A stretch of DNA of 53,863 nt from positions 1 to 53,863 of the forward strand of contig JAKPQL010000075.1 in the NCBI GenBank assembly GCA_029547045.1, written 5' to 3'. Numbering within the stretch: position 1 is the first letter of the stretch; every line of letters starts with the position of its first letter. Source of the DNA: Deltaproteobacteria bacterium (GTDB lineage Bacteria; Desulfobacterota; Desulfomonilia; UBA1062). This document shows, one piece after another, positions 15,899 to 24,860 of the stretch. The translations under genes and the position numbers were made by a program. Under the pieces are notes generated by a model. That model did no database searches. It had not been told where the DNA came from and was given only the letters and a program-made list of their open reading frames with translations.

Positions 15899-17032
15899 AT
15901 GCATGAGGTGGACATCACCATCGTCGGCGCCGGGGTCATCGGGCTGGCTGCGGCGTGCGCACTGTCAGGGCCCAAGAGGCAGGTGGTCGTGGTGGAGCAG
16001 GAGCCGGGTCCGGGCAGGCAGACGAGCTCCCGCAGCTCGGAGGTGATCCATGCCGGGATCTACTACCCCACGGGCTCCCTCAAGGCGCGCCTGTGCGTGG
16101 AAGGATCCCGCACGCTCTATGCATTCTGCGAACGGTACCGCGTTCCCTTCCTGCCCATCGGCAAGGTGATCGTGGCTGCCTCGTACGGCGAAGAGCCCGC
16201 CATCGAGGGGCTCTGGAACAAGGGCAGGGAAAACGGGGCCGAGGGGCTTACAATGCTGACCGCCAGTGAACTCAGGAAGCGAGAGCCCCACGTTGCAGGG
16301 GTGAGCGCCCTGTTCTCTCCGAAAACGGGCATCGTCGACTCGCACCGGCTCATCAGATCTCTGGAGGCCCTGGCCCTGGACAGCGGCTGCACCCTCCTGT
16401 ACCGCACCAGGCTTTCCGGGCTCGAGAGGACCCCCCGGGGGTTTGCCTGCCGGGTCGACGGGCCGGGACAGGACAGCTACACGTTCCGGAGCAGGGGCCT
16501 CGTGAACGCCGCCGGCCTCTTCGCGGACACGGTGGCCGCCATGGCGGGCATTGCCGTGGACGAGGAGGGGTACCGGATCTACCCGGTCAAGGGCCAGTAC
16601 TTCCGGGTGCGGGGGGCAAAGCAGTCCCTCGTGCACGGCCTGGTCTACCCGAGCCCGGAGAAGAACCTCACCGGCCTGGGCATCCACGTCACCAAGGACC
16701 TCTCGGGGTCGGTGCGCCTTGGCCCGGACGCCCGGTACGTGGACGCCCTGGACTACGACGTGGACCCTTCCCACGCCCGGGACTTCTTCCTGAGCGCCCG
16801 TGGGCTCCTGCCCTTTCTGGAGGAGCACGATCTCATGCCGGACACGGCGGGCATCCGCCCGAAGATACAACCCCCAGGGACAGCGGTGCGGGACTTCGTG
16901 GTCCGCCACGAGGCGGACCGCGGGCTGGAAGGGCTCATCAGCCTGGTGGGCATGGAATCTCCCGGGCTCACCGCCTGCCTGGCCGTGGGTGATCTGGTGA
17001 GGGGACTGCTCGCCGAGGCGGACCTGCTCTAG
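15899..17032 (+). CDS. lhgO: FAD-dependent oxidoreductase, L-2-hydroxyglutarate oxidase (LhgO) type
   Basis: 377 residues. The DAO/glycine-oxidase fold starts with the FAD dinucleotide motif ITIVGAGVIGLAAACAL and an acidic residue at the end of the second strand (VVEQE). RQTSSRSSEVIHAGIYYPTGSLKARLC is a hallmark of the L-2-hydroxyglutarate dehydrogenase branch, as are KGQYFRVRG and the late GIRPKIQ motif. The reaction would be oxidation of L-2-hydroxyglutarate to 2-oxoglutarate at the membrane, passing electrons to quinone. Related 2-hydroxy acids cannot be excluded. The start ATG 15899 places the Rossmann strand at residue 5. Its stop shares CTAG (17029-17032) with the convergent pyrC. Confidence 0.87.
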   Translation: MHEVDITIVGAGVIGLAAACALSGPKRQVVVVEQEPGPGRQTSSRSSEVIHAGIYYPTGSLKARLCVEGSRTLYAFCERYRVPFLPIGKVIVAASYGEEPAIEGLWNKGRENGAEGLTMLTASELRKREPHVAGVSALFSPKTGIVDSHRLIRSLEALALDSGCTLLYRTRLSGLERTPRGFACRVDGPGQDSYTFRSRGLVNAAGLFADTVAAMAGIAVDEEGYRIYPVKGQYFRVRGAKQSLVHGLVYPSPEKNLTGLGIHVTKDLSGSVRLGPDARYVDALDYDVDPSHARDFFLSARGLLPFLEEHDLMPDTAGIRPKIQPPGTAVRDFVVRHEADRGLEGLISLVGMESPGLTACLAVGDLVRGLLAEADLL

Positions 17033-18297
17033 CCGGCCCGGTACACCGTAACCCCGCCGAGCATGGTGCGCACCACCTTCCCGGTGAAGGTCCACCCGAT
17101 GAAGGGGGTGTTCCTGGACCTGGACAGGATCATGTCCTCGGACAGGGTCCACCTCGGCGCGGGGTCGAAGATCACGATGTCCGCCCGGGACCCCGGGGCC
17201 AGCGTGCCCCCCTCGATCCCCAGGATCCTCGCCGGATTCCTGGTGACGCATGCCAGGAGCTGGGAAAAGTCGATGTCGTGGTCCTGATGGAGCTTCATGA
17301 GGGCCGGGAGCAGGGTCTGGAACCCGATGATGCCGAAGGGGGCGAGGTCGAAGTCCAGGTCCTTCTCGTCCCTGGCGTGGGGCGCATGGTCCGTGGCGAT
17401 GCAGTCCACCTGGCTCATCCTGATGCCTTCGATGAGGGCGTGCCGGTCTTCCTCGTGGCGCAGCGGCGGGTTCATCTTGCAGTTCGTGTCGTAGGTCCGC
17501 ACGGCATCCTCGGTGAGGAGCAGGTGGTGCGGGGTGGCGTCGCAGGTGACCGGGATGCCCTGCTGCTTCGCCTGCCGGATGATCTCCAGGCTGCCCCGGG
17601 TGGAGATGTGGGTGACGTGGATTGGCACGCCGGTGTACTGGGAGAGCAGCACGTCCCGGGAGATCATGACCTCCTCGGCCGCGGCCGGGATGCCCGCCAG
17701 CCCCAGCCGGGACGAGAGCTCTCCCTCGTTCATCACCCCCCTGGCGGAGAGCGACGTCTCCTCGCAGTGCAGGATCACGGGGAGCGAGAAGGTGGCGGCA
17801 TACTCCAGCGCCCTCCGCATGAGCCCCGCATCCAGGACCGGCCGGCCGTCGTCCGAGACGGCAACGATCCCTGCGCGGCGCATGAGGCCCATCTCCGCGA
17901 GCTCCTTCCCCTTGAGCCCCTTCGTCATGGCGCCCACGGGCAGCACCCGCACCAAGCCCACGCCGGAGGCCTTGTCCAGGATGTACTGGGTCACCGAGGG
18001 GTTGTCGTTCACCGGGTCCGTGTTGGCCATGCAGGCCACGGTGGTGATGCCTCCCGCCGCTGCGGCGCGGCTGGCGGTCTCGATGTCCTCCTTGTATTCA
18101 TACCCCGGGTCCCGCAGGTGGGCATGCATGTCGATGAGCCCGGGAAGCACCCAGCACCCGCTGGCGTCCACCACTTCCCCGGCCGTGGCCGAGCCCGGAT
18201 CGAGGACCTCCCGGACACGGCCGTCCTCGACGAGGAGGTCGAAGAGCCCATCCCGGTTGTCGGCCGGGTCGATGAGGCGTCCGCCCTTAATCAGCAT
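17029..18297 (-). CDS. pyrC: Dihydroorotase
   Basis: 422 residues, class I dihydroorotase of the amidohydrolase fold. It cyclises carbamoyl aspartate to dihydroorotate in pyrimidine synthesis. Metal ligands are visible: DMHAHLRDPG supplies the HxH pair; LHCEE, HVTHIST and CIATDHAPH supply further ligands and the catalytic Asp. The substrate-binding stretch CMANTDPVNDN is typical. The start ATG 18297 overlaps the end of pyrB by 11 bases. As pyrB and pyrC are adjacent, the class I enzyme may form a complex with the transcarbamylase, as known in Aquifex, but here that is inference. Confidence 0.97.
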   Translation of the reverse strand: MLIKGGRLIDPADNRDGLFDLLVEDGRVREVLDPGSATAGEVVDASGCWVLPGLIDMHAHLRDPGYEYKEDIETASRAAAAGGITTVACMANTDPVNDNPSVTQYILDKASGVGLVRVLPVGAMTKGLKGKELAEMGLMRRAGIVAVSDDGRPVLDAGLMRRALEYAATFSLPVILHCEETSLSARGVMNEGELSSRLGLAGIPAAAEEVMISRDVLLSQYTGVPIHVTHISTRGSLEIIRQAKQQGIPVTCDATPHHLLLTEDAVRTYDTNCKMNPPLRHEEDRHALIEGIRMSQVDCIATDHAPHARDEKDLDFDLAPFGIIGFQTLLPALMKLHQDHDIDFSQLLACVTRNPARILGIEGGTLAPGSRADIVIFDPAPRWTLSEDMILSRSRNTPFIGWTFTGKVVRTMLGGVTVYRAG

Positions 18298-19219
18298 CTA
18301 CGTTCCCTCCCATGGACAGGTAGAGCAGGGCCATCCTCACGGCCACGCCGTTCTCCACCTGGTTCAGGATGATGGACCGGTCCCCGTCGGCGGCGTCGTG
18401 GGTGATCTCCACGCCCCTGTTCATGGGGCCAGGGTGCATGATCACGGCGCCTTCCTTCATGAGGTCCACCCGGCGCCGGTTCAGGCCGTAGAAGTACGCG
18501 TACTCCCGCTCGTCCGGGAAGAACTGCTCGTCGATGCGTTCCTTCTGCACGCGGAGCATCATGACCACGTCGGCGTCCTTCAGGACCGGGTCGAGTTCGC
18601 GGGAGACCTCGACCCCCCACCCCCGGATGCCCGGCGGGAGCAGGGTATCGGGCGCAACCACGGTGACGTGGGCCCCCACCTTGGTGAGTCCGTACACGTT
18701 GGACCTGGCGACCCGGGAATGGCGGATATCCCCCACGATGGCCACGCGCAGGCCTTCCAGCGAGCCGAAGCGCTCCTTCATGGAGTACATGTCCAGCAGG
18801 GCCTGGGTGGGGTGCTCATGGGTGCCGTCGCCGGCGTTTATGACCGAGCAGGGCAACTCCCGGGCCAGCTTCTGGGGCAGACCCGCATGGGGGTAGCGGA
18901 TCACGATGCAGTCCGGGGCCATGGCCAGGACGTTCAGCGCCGCGTCCATGATGGTCTCTCCCTTCTGGAAGGACGACCCCGAGGCGGACAGGGCCACCGT
19001 GTCGGCGCTGAGGCGCTTGGCTGCGAGCTCGAAGGAGAGCCTTGTCCGGGTGGAGGCCTCGTAGAAGAGGAGCACCACGGTCTTGCCGCGGAGCGTGGGG
19101 ACCTTCTTGATGTCCCGCCGGCTGATCTCCTTGAAGGAGGTGCTCGCCTCCAGGATGGTCAGGATCTCGTCGCGGGACAGGTCCTGGATGGCGATGAGGT
19201 CCTTGTGCGCCCAGCTCAC
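18287..19219 (-). CDS. pyrB: Aspartate carbamoyltransferase catalytic subunit
   Basis: 310 residues. It transfers carbamoyl phosphate to aspartate, the first committed pyrimidine step. The carbamoyl-phosphate loop FYEASTRTRLSFELA is intact, as are GDGTHEHPTQALLD and MHPGPMNRGVE. The GTG start at 19219 shares GTGA (19216-19219) with the pyrR stop, so translation is coupled. A longer upstream frame that overlaps pyrR is not used. No regulatory pyrI gene is in the window. The downstream pyrC overlaps by 11 bases. Confidence 0.97.
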   Translation of the reverse strand: MSWAHKDLIAIQDLSRDEILTILEASTSFKEISRRDIKKVPTLRGKTVVLLFYEASTRTRLSFELAAKRLSADTVALSASGSSFQKGETIMDAALNVLAMAPDCIVIRYPHAGLPQKLARELPCSVINAGDGTHEHPTQALLDMYSMKERFGSLEGLRVAIVGDIRHSRVARSNVYGLTKVGAHVTVVAPDTLLPPGIRGWGVEVSRELDPVLKDADVVMMLRVQKERIDEQFFPDEREYAYFYGLNRRRVDLMKEGAVIMHPGPMNRGVEITHDAADGDRSIILNQVENGVAVRMALLYLSMGGNVDAD

Positions 19220-19755
19220 CGCTTCACCTCGCTGATGAGGACTCCCACGATGGTCTCCCGGTCGGGCCCGGACTCGATCTTGATGACCTGTTCCTCGGGA
19301 AGGCTGATCTTCATGCCAGCAAAGTCGGCCTGGATGGGGAGCTCGCGCCCCTGTCGGTCGAACAGGACCAGGAGGTAGATCCTCCTGGGCCGGCCGAGGT
19401 CCACGATCTGATCGATGGCAGCCCTCACCGACCTGCCGGTGTGCAGGACATCGTCCACCAGGATGATGTCCTTCCCGTCCACGGCAAAGGGGATGTCCGT
19501 GCTCCTGACCTCGGGATACGCCTTTCTCCGCGAGATGTCGTCGCGGTACAGGGTGATGTCCAGGACCCCCACGGGGACCTGCCTGCCGGTCTGCTCCTGG
19601 AGGAGCCCGGCCAGGTTCCTGGCGATGAGGTCCCCGCCGGTGCGGATGCCGATGAAGGCAGCCTTCTCCCAGTCCGGCACGGCCTCCATGAGCTCGCCTG
19701 CCAGCCGGGTGAGCATCTTCCGGACCTGGTCTTTCCCCTGTGGGATCTCCGCCAT
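19216..19755 (-). CDS. pyrR: PyrR: uracil phosphoribosyltransferase and pyr operon regulator
   Basis: 179 residues, type I phosphoribosyltransferase fold. The PRPP loop is DIILVDDVLHTGRSVRAAID. The PyrR N-terminal region contains GIRTGGDLIAR where Bacillus PyrR has GIRTRG. The Arg-to-Gly change may affect RNA or nucleotide binding. It makes UMP from uracil; in Gram-positives it also binds pyr mRNA and promotes attenuation. Here lepB ends only 8 bases upstream, so no PyrR-type leader attenuator fits directly before pyrR. Regulation, if any, must act elsewhere. The gene starts the pyrR-pyrB-pyrC set. Confidence 0.93.
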   Translation of the reverse strand: MAEIPQGKDQVRKMLTRLAGELMEAVPDWEKAAFIGIRTGGDLIARNLAGLLQEQTGRQVPVGVLDITLYRDDISRRKAYPEVRSTDIPFAVDGKDIILVDDVLHTGRSVRAAIDQIVDLGRPRRIYLLVLFDRQGRELPIQADFAGMKISLPEEQVIKIESGPDRETIVGVLISEVKR

Positions 19756-19763
19756 GCCCCCCC

Positions 19764-20387
19764 CTAGTGAACGAGCCTGCCGATACGCCAGTAGCGTATC
19801 CAGGGTTTCTCGGACGTCCAGGAGAAGTATATGATGAACGCCCTGCCCTTGATGTTCTCCAGGGGCACCTGGCCCCAGAAGCGGCTGTCATAGCTCTGGT
19901 CCCGGTTGTCCCCCATGACGAAGACGTGGCCCGGGCTTACCGTGACGGGACCCAGGAAATCTCTCACCTTACCCTGCCCCTGGGTCAGGGAGAAGGGGTC
20001 GGTGTACTTCTCCTGGGGGATCTCGTGGCGCTTCCCGTTGATGTAGACCTTCTTGTCCCGGATCTCCACCACGTCGCCGGGCAGGCCGACGACCCGTTTC
20101 ACGAAGTCCATGGAGTGGTTCACCGGAAAGGTGAAGATGACGATGTCTCCACGCTTGGGGACACGGTCCGCCCCCCAGATCTTCTTGGTGGTGAAGGGCA
20201 TGGTGAGCCCGTAGGTGAACTTGGTGGCCAGGATATGGTCGCCCTTGAGCAGGGTGTCCTCCATGGAGGAGGAGGGGATCCGGTATGCCTGGAGAACGAA
20301 CGCCCTGATGACCATGGCGATGACGAACGCCACCACGAGGGCCTCTGCCCAGTCACGCGCAATGCTCTTCTGCTTTTCCCGAGTCAA
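19764..20387 (-). CDS. lepB: Signal peptidase I
   Basis: 207 residues. It cleaves signal peptides at the periplasmic face of the inner membrane. One N-terminal transmembrane helix (ALVVAFVIAMVIRAFVL) is followed by box B IPSSSMEDTLLKGD with the nucleophilic Ser, box D DFVKRVVGLPGD with the catalytic Lys, and box E GDNRDQSYDSRFWG. The start is TTG at 20387: AAAGGAGG lies five bases upstream, and an out-of-frame ATG between them opens only ATG-TTT-TGA. Single-helix size is usual for non-enteric bacteria. It lies 8 bases from pyrR, so it is probably co-transcribed with the pyr genes. Confidence 0.95.
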   Translation of the reverse strand: MTREKQKSIARDWAEALVVAFVIAMVIRAFVLQAYRIPSSSMEDTLLKGDHILATKFTYGLTMPFTTKKIWGADRVPKRGDIVIFTFPVNHSMDFVKRVVGLPGDVVEIRDKKVYINGKRHEIPQEKYTDPFSLTQGQGKVRDFLGPVTVSPGHVFVMGDNRDQSYDSRFWGQVPLENIKGRAFIIYFSWTSEKPWIRYWRIGRLVH

Positions 20388-20454
20388 AACATCCTCCTTT
20401 GCTTGCTCGTTCCCTCTCCCGGGCAGGGGTCCCGGCCCCTGTGCCCTGGGTCCT

Positions 20455-20483
20455 CTTTAGCAGAATTGCAGGCTTTGCTAAAG
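20455..20483. repeat. 8-bp inverted repeat between rfbD and lepB
   Basis: CTTTAGCA (20455-20462) and TGCTAAAG (20476-20483) can form a hairpin with a 13-base loop. No T-run follows on either strand, so it is a weak terminator or an operator. Confidence 0.4.
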
Positions 20484-20501
20484 CCGATTCTCTTCGCCGC
20501 G

Positions 20502-21377
20502 TCAGGCCGAGCCCTTGGCGTGCTGGAGATAGCCCCTGATATGGGTCTCCAGGGACGTCTGCCACAGGGGCATGAGCTTGCCCGTCTTTTCCGTGAATTT
20601 CTTCGTGGAGAGGAGCGAATAGGGCGGTCTTTTCGCCGGACGGGGGTACTCCGCCGTGCTCACGGGCACGATCCTGGTGGAGAGCCCCACCAGCTCCACG
20701 GCCTTGCAGGCCAGGTCGTACCAGGTGGCCTTGCCCCGGTTGCACACATGAAACACGCCCCGCGCATCCATCTCCACCAGGGCCGCCACGGCCTTCGCCA
20801 GGTCCGGGGCAAAGGTGGGCGCCCCCCACTGGTCGTTCACCACGGAGAGGGTCTGTCTCACCTGGGCCGCGGTGAGGATGGTGGAGACGAAGTTCCTCCC
20901 GTGCAGCCCGATGAGCCACTGGGTGCGGATGATGAGGTAGTCGCTCATCTGGTGCCGGATGGCGTTCTCGCCCGCCAGCTTGCTCGCGCCGTAGACATTG
21001 ATGGGGCACGGCGGGTCATCCTCTCCATACGGCGTGTCCTTGGTGCCGTCGAACACGTAGTCCGTGCTGATGTGCGCCAGCTTGACCTTCGCCTTCCTGC
21101 AGACCCGGGAGAGGATCTCCGGGCCCTTGGCGTTGAGGAGCAGGGCCTCTTCCTCATGGTCCTCGGCGGCGTCCACGTTGGTGTAGGCCGCGCAGTTCAC
21201 GATCCATTCCGGCCGGAAGGACGAGATGGCGTAGCGGATCTGGTCGGGGCGGGTGATGTCGAGGTGCTCTTCGCTGGAAGCCACATCCGTGCCCCAGACC
21301 TCGTGGCCGTGCATCTCCATGGTCTGCACGACCTCGCGTCCCAGCATGCCCATGGCTCCGGTCACCAGAACCCTCAT
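20502..21377 (-). CDS. rfbD: dTDP-4-dehydrorhamnose reductase
   Basis: 291 residues. It reduces dTDP-4-keto-L-rhamnose with NAD(P)H, the last step to dTDP-L-rhamnose for surface polysaccharides. The short-chain-reductase fold begins MRVLVTGAMGMLGREV; later come ISTDYVFDGTKDTPYGE and the catalytic YGASKLAGE. Its ATG (21377) lies within ATGA, where the upstream rfbB ends. rfbA (thymidylyltransferase) and rfbC (epimerase) are not in the window and must be elsewhere if the pathway is complete. Confidence 0.95.
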   Translation of the reverse strand: MRVLVTGAMGMLGREVVQTMEMHGHEVWGTDVASSEEHLDITRPDQIRYAISSFRPEWIVNCAAYTNVDAAEDHEEEALLLNAKGPEILSRVCRKAKVKLAHISTDYVFDGTKDTPYGEDDPPCPINVYGASKLAGENAIRHQMSDYLIIRTQWLIGLHGRNFVSTILTAAQVRQTLSVVNDQWGAPTFAPDLAKAVAALVEMDARGVFHVCNRGKATWYDLACKAVELVGLSTRIVPVSTAEYPRPAKRPPYSLLSTKKFTEKTGKLMPLWQTSLETHIRGYLQHAKGSA

Positions 21378-22393
21378 CGGTTCGTATACATCCTTTCGTA
21401 GTAGTGCTGGTAGTCGCCGGAGATGATGCGCTCCCACCACGGCCGGTGATCCAGGTACCAGTCGATGGTCCGGGAAAGGCCCCCGGCGAAGTCCACCTCG
21501 GGCGTCCAGCCGAGCTCACGGGTGATCTTCGAGTGGTCCATGGCGTAACGGAAGTCATGTCCGGGCCTGTCCTTCACGAACCGGATGAGGGTTTCGGGCC
21601 TGCCCAGGTGGCCGAGGATGGCGCGCACGATCTCGATGTTCTCCTTCTCGGCGTCGCCCCCCAGGTTGTAGGCCTGCCCGGTGACTCCCTTCTCCGCCAC
21701 GGCGACGATGCCCCGGCAGTGGTCCTCCACGTGGATCCAGTCCCTCACGTTCCTGCCGTCCCCGTACACGGGGAGCTCCCTGTTGTTCAGGGCATTCACC
21801 ACCATGAGCGGGATGAGCTTCTCGGGGAACTGGTAGGGCCCGTAGTTGTTCGAGCAGCGGGTGATCACCGCGTCCAGGCCATGGGTGTGGATGTAGGCCC
21901 TCACGAGCAGGTCGGCAGCGGCCTTGGATGCCGAATACGGGCTGTTGGGCTCCAGGGGGAGCCCCTCGTGGAAACGCCCCTGGCTGCCGAGGCTGCCGTA
22001 CACCTCGTCGGTGGACACCTGCAGGAACCGGTCCGTGCGGTGCTTGCGCGCGGCGTCGAGGAGCACCTGGACCCCCACCACGTTGGTCCGGATGAAGACG
22101 CCCGCCCCCTCTATGCTCCGGTCCACGTGGCTCTCCGCGGCGAGGTTCAGCACCAGGCTGAACCGGTGCTGCGCGAAGAGGGCGTCCACGAAGGCGGCAT
22201 CGGCGATGTCGCCCCTGGCAAAGGTGTATCGCGAGGGGTAGCGCTCCGCGAGGGCGTGGGTGTTCTCGAGGTTCCCGGCATAGGTAAGCAGGTCGAGGTT
22301 CACCACCTCCCAGTCCGGACGGTGCTCCAGGATATAGTGCAGGAGGTTCGTGCCGATGAACCCGCACCCCCCGGTGACCAGAACCTTTGTCAT
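21374..22393 (-). CDS. rfbB: dTDP-glucose 4,6-dehydratase
   Basis: 339 residues. It converts dTDP-glucose to the 4-keto-6-deoxy sugar. It begins MTKVLVTGGCGFIGTNLLHYI with the GxxGxxG NAD loop. The catalytic region is VSTDEVYGSLG and PYSASKAAADLLVRAY (Tyr/Lys pair), and the sugar-nucleotide region NNYGPYQFPEKLIPL and YGDGRNVRDWIHVEDHC matches RmlB closely. The start ATG 22393 follows truA by 28 bases; 19 upstream residues of a longer frame are rejected. It is coupled to rfbD through ATGA. Confidence 0.97.
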   Translation of the reverse strand: MTKVLVTGGCGFIGTNLLHYILEHRPDWEVVNLDLLTYAGNLENTHALAERYPSRYTFARGDIADAAFVDALFAQHRFSLVLNLAAESHVDRSIEGAGVFIRTNVVGVQVLLDAARKHRTDRFLQVSTDEVYGSLGSQGRFHEGLPLEPNSPYSASKAAADLLVRAYIHTHGLDAVITRCSNNYGPYQFPEKLIPLMVVNALNNRELPVYGDGRNVRDWIHVEDHCRGIVAVAEKGVTGQAYNLGGDAEKENIEIVRAILGHLGRPETLIRFVKDRPGHDFRYAMDHSKITRELGWTPEVDFAGGLSRTIDWYLDHRPWWERIISGDYQHYYERMYTNR

Positions 22394-22421
22394 ACGAGCC
22401 CTCCCCTCGACCTCACGGTGT

Positions 22422-23174
22422 TCATGGTGTGACGCTTCCTCCGTATGCAACGCCCACGAGATAGAGTCCCTGGGGAGGCGCCGTGGGTCCGGCCTGCGTC
22501 CTGTCGCGAAGATCGAGGATCCTGCTCATGTCCGCCGGTTCCAGCCTGCGCTCGCCCACCATGAGGAGCGTCCCGACGATATTCCTTACCATATGGCGCA
22601 AAAAACCGCTACCTTGCATCCAGACATAGACACGGTCGCCCTTCTCGACGAGGCCTGCGGCGCGGATGGTGCGCACCGTTGTCTTCACCGCGGAGCCCGT
22701 CCCCTGGAAGGAGGCGAAGTCGTGCTCGCCCACGAGCGTGCCCAGCGCCTCCCGCATGGCCCCGCAGTCCAGGGGCCTGCCCACTTGGAGGGCGTACCGG
22801 TCCAGGAAGGGATTCCTCACCGCTGCGGTGTGCAGCACGTATGCATAGGTCTTTTCCCTGGCCATGAACCGGGCATGGAAGTCCGGGGGCGCATCCTCCA
22901 CGCTGCGAACGGCCACATCCCGGGGGAGCAGGGCATTGAGCCCCCTGAGCAGGCCGTCCGGGGGGATGGACGAGCTAGTGAAGAAATGCATCACCTGGCC
23001 CAGGGCATGAACCCCCGCATCGGTGCGGCCCGATGCGGTCACCCTCACCGGGTGCTTCAGGAGCTGCTGCAGGGCAGCCTCCACCGTCTCCTGCACGGTC
23101 CTGACGCCGGCCTGGACCTGCCAGCCCATGAAGCCCGACCCGTCATAGGAGAGTACAGATTTGAGATTTCTCAT
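22422..23174 (-). CDS. truA: tRNA pseudouridine(38-40) synthase
   Basis: 250 residues. It isomerises uridines 38-40 in the tRNA anticodon arm. It begins MRNLKSVLSYDGSGFMGWQVQ. The catalytic Asp lies in ASGRTDAGVHALGQV, followed by RFMAREKTYAYVL and the C-terminal GSGFLRHMVRNIVGTLL. All main motifs and the typical length are present. It heads the truA-rfbB-rfbD set. It diverges from the PilZ-like gene, with 61 bases between the two starts. Confidence 0.97.
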   Translation of the reverse strand: MRNLKSVLSYDGSGFMGWQVQAGVRTVQETVEAALQQLLKHPVRVTASGRTDAGVHALGQVMHFFTSSSIPPDGLLRGLNALLPRDVAVRSVEDAPPDFHARFMAREKTYAYVLHTAAVRNPFLDRYALQVGRPLDCGAMREALGTLVGEHDFASFQGTGSAVKTTVRTIRAAGLVEKGDRVYVWMQGSGFLRHMVRNIVGTLLMVGERRLEPADMSRILDLRDRTQAGPTAPPQGLYLVGVAYGGSVTP

Positions 23175-23235
23175 GAACCGTCCGGTTCCTGCCGAGATAG
23201 TGTTGTATCAACCACGATACGAGGCAAGGATTAAC

Positions 23236-23592
23236 ATGAATATCCTCGGATGGGTATCAAAAGTCACACCGGTGGACTCCATGACCGTTGGGTGCAAATT
23301 CTCCGAGAGCTCTGTCCCGTGCCCGGTGACCGAGGTTTCGGGCAGGGGCATGACCTGCACGGTCCCATGGAGCCGCATCCGGGAATGCCTCATGGACAGG
23401 CTCGGGGAGAAGGTCGCCATCAGCGTGGACAACCGGATCCTGGAAGGAGTCCTTGCCTGGTACACCATCGAGGAGTCCGCCTACCGGATCGGGATCACCA
23501 TCGAGAGGAAGCACCGCGCGGCCTGGCGGTCTGTCCTTGCAGGCAGGGCGCACAACGCGGTGCACCCCTCCGCACGGACCGCCTCGGTGTGA
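23236..23592 (+). CDS. Small PilZ-like protein
   Basis: 118 residues from ATG 23236, preceded by AAGGAT. Earlier in-frame starts (TTG 23161, ATG 23173) would overlap the divergent truA start. TEVSGRGMTCTV and YRIGITIERK resemble the two beta-strand motifs of PilZ domains, the second normally NxSxxG-like. The N-terminal RxxxR that grips cyclic di-GMP is not evident, so it may be a ligand-free PilZ variant. No membrane segment. It is alone on this strand and converges with the M16 protease gene with four bases between the stops. Confidence 0.55.
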   Translation: MNILGWVSKVTPVDSMTVGCKFSESSVPCPVTEVSGRGMTCTVPWSRIRECLMDRLGEKVAISVDNRILEGVLAWYTIEESAYRIGITIERKHRAAWRSVLAGRAHNAVHPSARTASV

Positions 23593-23596
23593 CCCC

Positions 23597-24853
23597 TCAC
23601 GAGAACAGGGGCCAGGGCAGCTCGTCTTCGCTGAGCCTTCCCAGGGATACAAAGATCAGCCGCTCCTCGCGGAAGATCTCGTCGGCCAGCGCCACCACGT
23701 CGTCCATGCCCACTGCCTGGATCTTTTCAATGACTTCTTCCACGCCCACTTCGCGGCCGTAGTAGATCTCGTTCTTGGCCATGGACGACATGCGGTTCAC
23801 CGAGCTCTCCCGGGCAAGGAGCAGGTTCCCCTTGATCTGGGCCTTGATGTCCTCGAGGCGGACGTCCCGGAGGTCTCCGCTCTTGAGCCGCTTCAGCTGG
23901 GCGCCCACGACCTCCAGGGTCGGGGTCACGTTCTCGGGCGTGCATGCCGCATACACGGCCAGGGCGCCGCAGTCGCGGTACGCGTTGAGGTAGGAGTAGA
24001 TGGAGTAGACCAGGCCCCGCTCCTCGCGCGCCTCCTGGAAGAGCATGGAGCTCATGCTCCCTCCGAGGATGGTGTTGAGCACGATGTAAACCCAGCGCCG
24101 CTCGTCGTTCATGGCGGATCCCCGGGCGCCCAGGGTGAAGTGCACCTGCTCGATGTCCCGGGAGTAGACCTTCCGCAACCCGTTCTCACGCAGGGGTGCC
24201 TGCTCGTCATACCGCCCCTGCCTCGCCGGCAGCGCGCCGAAGAGCGGCGCGCAGAGGTCCACCAGGGCCTGATGGTCAAGATTCCCCGCGCCGGCCACGA
24301 TGGTGGACTCGGGCGCATAGGAGGTGTTCATGAAGTCGCAGATGCTCTCCCGGCTGAAGGCCGCCACGTGGTCAAGGGTGCCCAGGATGGACGCGCCCAG
24401 GGAAGTGTCCTGGAAGAATGCCTCGGCGAAGAGGTCGGTGATGTAGTCGTCCGGTGTGTCCTCGGTCATCCGGATCTCCTGGAGGACCACCTTCTTTTCC
24501 TTTTCCAGCTCTTCGGAATCGATGCGGGCCTCCAGGAACAGGTCGAAGAGGATGTCTGCGGCCTTGAGGAGGTGTTCGTCAAGCACCTTGGTGTAGTAGA
24601 CCGTGTACTCCTTGGCGGTCTGGGCGTTCAGGTGCCCGCCCAACGCATCGATCTCCTTGGCGATCTGCATGGCCGAGCGGCGCTTCGTGCCCTTGAAGAG
24701 CATGTGCTCGGTGAAATGGGCGGTCCCGCGGCCCTGGGGGGGGTCGTTGCGGGACCCGGCATTCACCCAGACTCCCAGCGAGACGGACCGCACACCGCTC
24801 ATCTGTTCGGAGAGAATCCGAACCCCATTGGGAAGCACCGAGGATACGATCAT
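23597..24853 (-). CDS. M16 family zinc metallopeptidase (processing-protease-like)
   Basis: 418 residues. The inverted zinc motif is His46-Phe-Thr-Glu49-His50 (HFTEHMLFKGT), with the third ligand Glu in KEKKVVLQEIRM. The C-terminal half contains GGSMSSMLFQEAREERGLVYSIYSY split over the usual substrate-contacting loop. This is the single-chain active subunit type (PqqL/YmxG group). The gene lies 7 bases after pnp, the standard position in this operon type (pnp-ymxG). Its substrate is not known; cytoplasmic by lack of signal peptide. Confidence 0.95.
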   Translation of the reverse strand: MIVSSVLPNGVRILSEQMSGVRSVSLGVWVNAGSRNDPPQGRGTAHFTEHMLFKGTKRRSAMQIAKEIDALGGHLNAQTAKEYTVYYTKVLDEHLLKAADILFDLFLEARIDSEELEKEKKVVLQEIRMTEDTPDDYITDLFAEAFFQDTSLGASILGTLDHVAAFSRESICDFMNTSYAPESTIVAGAGNLDHQALVDLCAPLFGALPARQGRYDEQAPLRENGLRKVYSRDIEQVHFTLGARGSAMNDERRWVYIVLNTILGGSMSSMLFQEAREERGLVYSIYSYLNAYRDCGALAVYAACTPENVTPTLEVVGAQLKRLKSGDLRDVRLEDIKAQIKGNLLLARESSVNRMSSMAKNEIYYGREVGVEEVIEKIQAVGMDDVVALADEIFREERLIFVSLGRLSEDELPWPLFS

Positions 24854-24860
24854 GGGGACT

